Below are positions 63,866 through 64,000 of a stretch of 64,000 nt of DNA, piece after piece. The position numbers were made by a program, and so were the translations under genes. The DNA comes from CAZUGA01 sp964619885 (lineage in GTDB: Bacteria; Pseudomonadota; Gammaproteobacteria; Methylococcales; UBA1147), in the NCBI GenBank assembly GCA_964619885.1, contig CAZUGA010000003.1:98479-162478 (forward strand), written 5' to 3'. Position 1 is the first letter of the stretch. Each line of letters begins with the position of its first letter. The notes beneath the pieces were generated by a model. It had not been told where the DNA came from. It saw only the letters and a list, made by a program, of their open reading frames with translations, and did not search any database.

Positions 63866-64000
63866 ACGACAGTGGTAAGATGCCCGCAAAAACTCGGAGC
63901 CACTAACGTTTGAATTATGGATGAATTTTCCAAGCGCAACAGGCCTTTGAAAACTACGGTGCTTTTTGCGGGTCATGTTGACCACCAGGTTAGGTTTTAT

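Noticed and set aside
63548..63985. 145-codon minus-strand frame at the right edge
   Set aside because: It runs through the group II intron-like sequence and translates structured RNA; composition is not protein-like.
1..64000. CRISPR arrays, rRNA and tRNA genes
   Set aside because: No regularly spaced repeats, conserved rRNA segments or tRNA T-loop/acceptor patterns were found by reading the gaps.

Overview
The window looks like a chromosomal segment of a free-living, aerobic gammaproteobacterium of moderate to low GC. The main support is gene order: an aa3-type cytochrome c oxidase cluster followed by ftsY-ftsE-ftsX-rpoH, a bioB-bioF-bioH-bioC-bioD operon beside comF, and rsmD-coaD-ferredoxin beside an M16 protease pair. 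No rRNA, tRNA or CRISPR array was seen.

Left part (1-15 kb): a cut-off FAD oxidoreductase, a YidC paralogue overlapping a methyltransferase with a kinase-like front end, a small signal-peptide protein with an LDPGTGS motif, and a membrane phosphatase/sulfatase-superfamily protein. A gene-poor 1.8 kb stretch follows, then two cell-surface glycosyltransferases and an RND efflux pump with its adaptor. Middle (15-37.6 kb): a universal stress protein, FadD and a class-3 aldehyde dehydrogenase, a two-component system divergent from a DegP-type protease, a DksA-like/Nudix pair, a DsbA-like thioredoxin, an Na+/H+ antiporter, an acetolactate synthase/aldehyde dehydrogenase/GOGAT-like triad, gamma-glutamyltranspeptidase, ferredoxin, coaD, rsmD and two M16 peptidases.

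37.6-54 kb is the respiratory block: ctaB and a sulfide:quinone oxidoreductase on the plus strand, then a SulP transporter broken by an 8-bp tandem duplication and an alpha-carbonic anhydrase broken in an A6 tract. Beyond these, on the minus strand, run the oxidase genes coxB, coxA, a 31-residue membrane peptide, ctaG and coxC, then SURF1, a Sco-like protein, ctaA/ftsY, ftsE, ftsX and rpoH. Two features stand out. Heme A synthase (CtaA) and the signal-recognition-particle receptor FtsY are one continuous 668-codon reading frame, and the CtaA half has lost the Glu/His/His of its heme O site. A perfect CIRCE element (TTAGCACTC-N9-GAGTGCTAA) lies just upstream of rpoH, predicting HrcA control of the heat-shock sigma factor.

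Right part (54.6-64 kb): the biotin operon (no bioA in view), comF, a glycerophosphodiesterase, a SUMF1-domain protein, a decayed REP-associated transposase, a BrnT-like toxin/antitoxin pair, and a compact group II intron-like RNA with no reverse transcriptase. This end has the look of a small mobile or accessory zone.
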